64,000 bases of DNA from Bacteroidetes bacterium HGW-Bacteroidetes-1 (GTDB lineage: Bacteria > Bacteroidota > Bacteroidia > Bacteroidales > F082): NCBI GenBank assembly GCA_002842755.1, contig PHDU01000009.1, forward strand, positions 1-64,000, written 5' to 3'. The translations under genes and the position numbers were made by a program. This document shows, piece by piece, positions 62,702-64,000 of this stretch; position 1 is the first letter of the stretch, and each line of letters begins with the position of its first letter. The notes under the pieces are model-generated. The model saw nothing but the letters and a program-made list of their open reading frames with translations. It did not search any database and was not told the DNA's origin.

Positions 62702-63010
62702 AGTTGATGAGTGATAGCGGACTACAAAAGTAAAGAATCTAATACCTTTAACCCCAATATTTTCTTCTAATGAAAATTTGACAACATTTTTTAACTATTA
62801 ATTGTCTTTTAACCATCATTTTCCTATTCTTTCGGAGATGGAGTTTTAAATAAGGGAATCTTTAAAAGTTCCTTTTTACCAAATTATGATTTATTTTGTT
62901 TTTATAACATATTTTAACAAAACCGGAATTTTCAGAATAGTGTGATTTTTATAACAATAAATTATAAACAACTAATTATAAACCAAATAAAGCTTTTACA
63001 TATTTAAAAA

Positions 63011-63048
63011 TTGATCTATATCAATTCAATCATTTACTTATATCTTTA
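63011..63048 (+). promoter_or_regulatory. FNR-type box and -7 box upstream of the multihaem cytochrome
   Basis: TTGAT-CTAT-ATCAA (63011-63024) matches the FNR consensus exactly. TATCTTTA (63041-63048) is one base off TAnnTTTG. With a start site about six bases further, the box centre lies near -37, close to an activating class II position. The rest of the gap 62702-63177 is AT-rich with no other signal. The ATG is 130 bases after the -7 box. Confidence 0.6.
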
Positions 63049-63177
63049 AAAACAAAAATAAATGTCATTAAAACAGGCTTGTTCATATTTGAGAAACTTA
63101 CTAATCTTGCTAAGTATTTAAATGAAGCCATAACAAGGGATTCATCGAAAAAAATTAGAACCTTAAATTAACAAAGT

Positions 63178-64000
63178 ATGAAAGTTTTAAACAGAATCAG
63201 TTTTATGTTAGCAATGACATTGTTGGCATCAATGACATTTATGTCATGTACAAAAGAAGGACCAGCCGGTTTAGCTGGAAAAGACGGTAAAGACGGTGAA
63301 GATGGTATTAACGGACAGGATGGAACTGCCACTTGTATTCAGTGTCACGATAATTCACAGTCGCTTGCATCTAAAACCATGCAGTGGGAAGCCTCATACC
63401 ATGCAACAGGCGATGCTTTTGCACGCAATACGGGTGAATGTGCTATTTGCCATACAAGCCAGGGTTTTCTTGGAAATCTGGATGGAACATTTGACTGGGA
63501 AGCAACAGGCGCTATTGTCAATAACCCAAATCCACCTAACTGCTATACCTGCCATGCTATTCACGATAGCTACACACCAGGTGACTGGGGACTTACTGTA
63601 AGTGGAGCCGTAGCAATGCGCAATACAGCTGTTACATTTGATTTTGGAAAAGGAAGCGTTTGTGCAAGTTGCCATCAGGGAAGAACTGTAAATCCTTTCC
63701 CAACTGTTGGTGGTGCTGATATTACAATTTCAAATACACGTTATGGTGTTCACCACGGACCAATGGCAAATGTATTTACTGGTGTTGGGTTGTTCAATGT
63801 TGGAACCGGCCTTTCAAATAGCCTCCACACAACAATGATTACTGATGCTTGCGTTACTTGTCACCTTGCTAATGGTTACGGAGCTGAATCAGGTGGACAT
63901 ACAATGTGGATGCGTAATGGAAGTGGCGCCATGAATACAGCAGGTTGTATTGCTTGTCATGCTGATGTTACTGCATTGAATGCCGATATTGTAGCATTAC
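63178..64000 (+). CDS. Multihaem c-type cytochrome lipoprotein with collagen-like linker (partial)
   Basis: The gene runs off the window after 274 codons. A lipoprotein signal ends at MSC (C24). A collagen-like stretch of seven G-x-y triplets follows (residues 28-48, e.g. GKDGKDGEDG). Then at least six haem motifs CxxCH appear, at C53, C88, C122, C162, C225 and C257. The protein is therefore a surface or periplasmic electron carrier attached by a lipid and spaced from the membrane by the repeat. The redox partner is unknown. The FNR-type box upstream suggests anaerobic induction. Confidence 0.85.
   Translation, partial: MKVLNRISFMLAMTLLASMTFMSCTKEGPAGLAGKDGKDGEDGINGQDGTATCIQCHDNSQSLASKTMQWEASYHATGDAFARNTGECAICHTSQGFLGNLDGTFDWEATGAIVNNPNPPNCYTCHAIHDSYTPGDWGLTVSGAVAMRNTAVTFDFGKGSVCASCHQGRTVNPFPTVGGADITISNTRYGVHHGPMANVFTGVGLFNVGTGLSNSLHTTMITDACVTCHLANGYGAESGGHTMWMRNGSGAMNTAGCIACHADVTALNADIVAL

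Overview
The window looks like a chromosomal segment of a Bacteroidota bacterium, most likely class Bacteroidia. The support is type IX secretion (Por) C-terminal sorting domains, repeated Bacteroidota-type promoters (TAnnTTTG at -7), few recognisable Shine-Dalgarno sequences, low GC, the acpP-fabF-rnc order, and Bacteroidota-type members of many families. Genes for nitrite and nitric oxide reduction, an NO-damage repair protein, FNR-type boxes and a multihaem cytochrome suggest anaerobic or microaerobic respiration. The first base lies inside a ~110-bp repeat that recurs at 31.9 kb, so base 1 may be an assembly break. No tRNA, rRNA, CRISPR array or transposase gene was recognised.

Layout. 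0-20 kb: two secreted proteins, the cell-elongation pair mrdA-rodA, a nucleotidyltransferase, a DASS transporter, a small secreted repeat protein, a LuxE-type acyl-protein synthetase, a lipoprotein, a thioredoxin-fold DUF255 protein, an oxidoreductase, rlmN, a threonine aldolase, a GT39-type glycosyltransferase and a dihydropyrimidinase. 20.8-32.5 kb: a defence island with a different, A-rich coding style. It holds a 5-methylcytosine methyltransferase, a small unknown protein, an HNH nuclease, a DrmE-like protein, a NERD-UvrD helicase, DrmA, DrmB, an XRE regulator and then an ORF6N gene whose 5' end lies in the 110-bp repeat. This resembles class 2 DISARM, but no phospholipase-D protein (DrmC) is present and HNH and NERD-helicase genes are added.

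32.7-43.2 kb: housekeeping genes (pheS, a peptidyl-prolyl isomerase, tdk, an M28 peptidase, rsmI, acpP-fabF-rnc, cysS, a threonine-dehydrogenase-like epimerase). 43.3-53.4 kb: a nitrogen-oxide module. It contains ric, an Rrf2 regulator with three cysteines, a copper nitrite reductase fused to cytochrome c, a SUMF1-type protein, a SCO protein, and on the opposite strand norC-norB-norQ-norD-norE-norF. A perfect 24-bp palindrome covers the -33 region of the norC promoter. A related imperfect box sits at the same distance from the ric promoter, which suggests that the Rrf2 protein controls both.

53.5-64 kb: ygeW- and ygeY-like genes (the dihydropyrimidinase at 19-20 kb could be their ygeZ-like partner), a DUF2007 protein, a TolC-family protein, peroxiredoxin, mazG, asnB, a DinB-fold protein, and the start of a multihaem c-type cytochrome lipoprotein with a collagen-like linker, preceded by a perfect FNR-type box.
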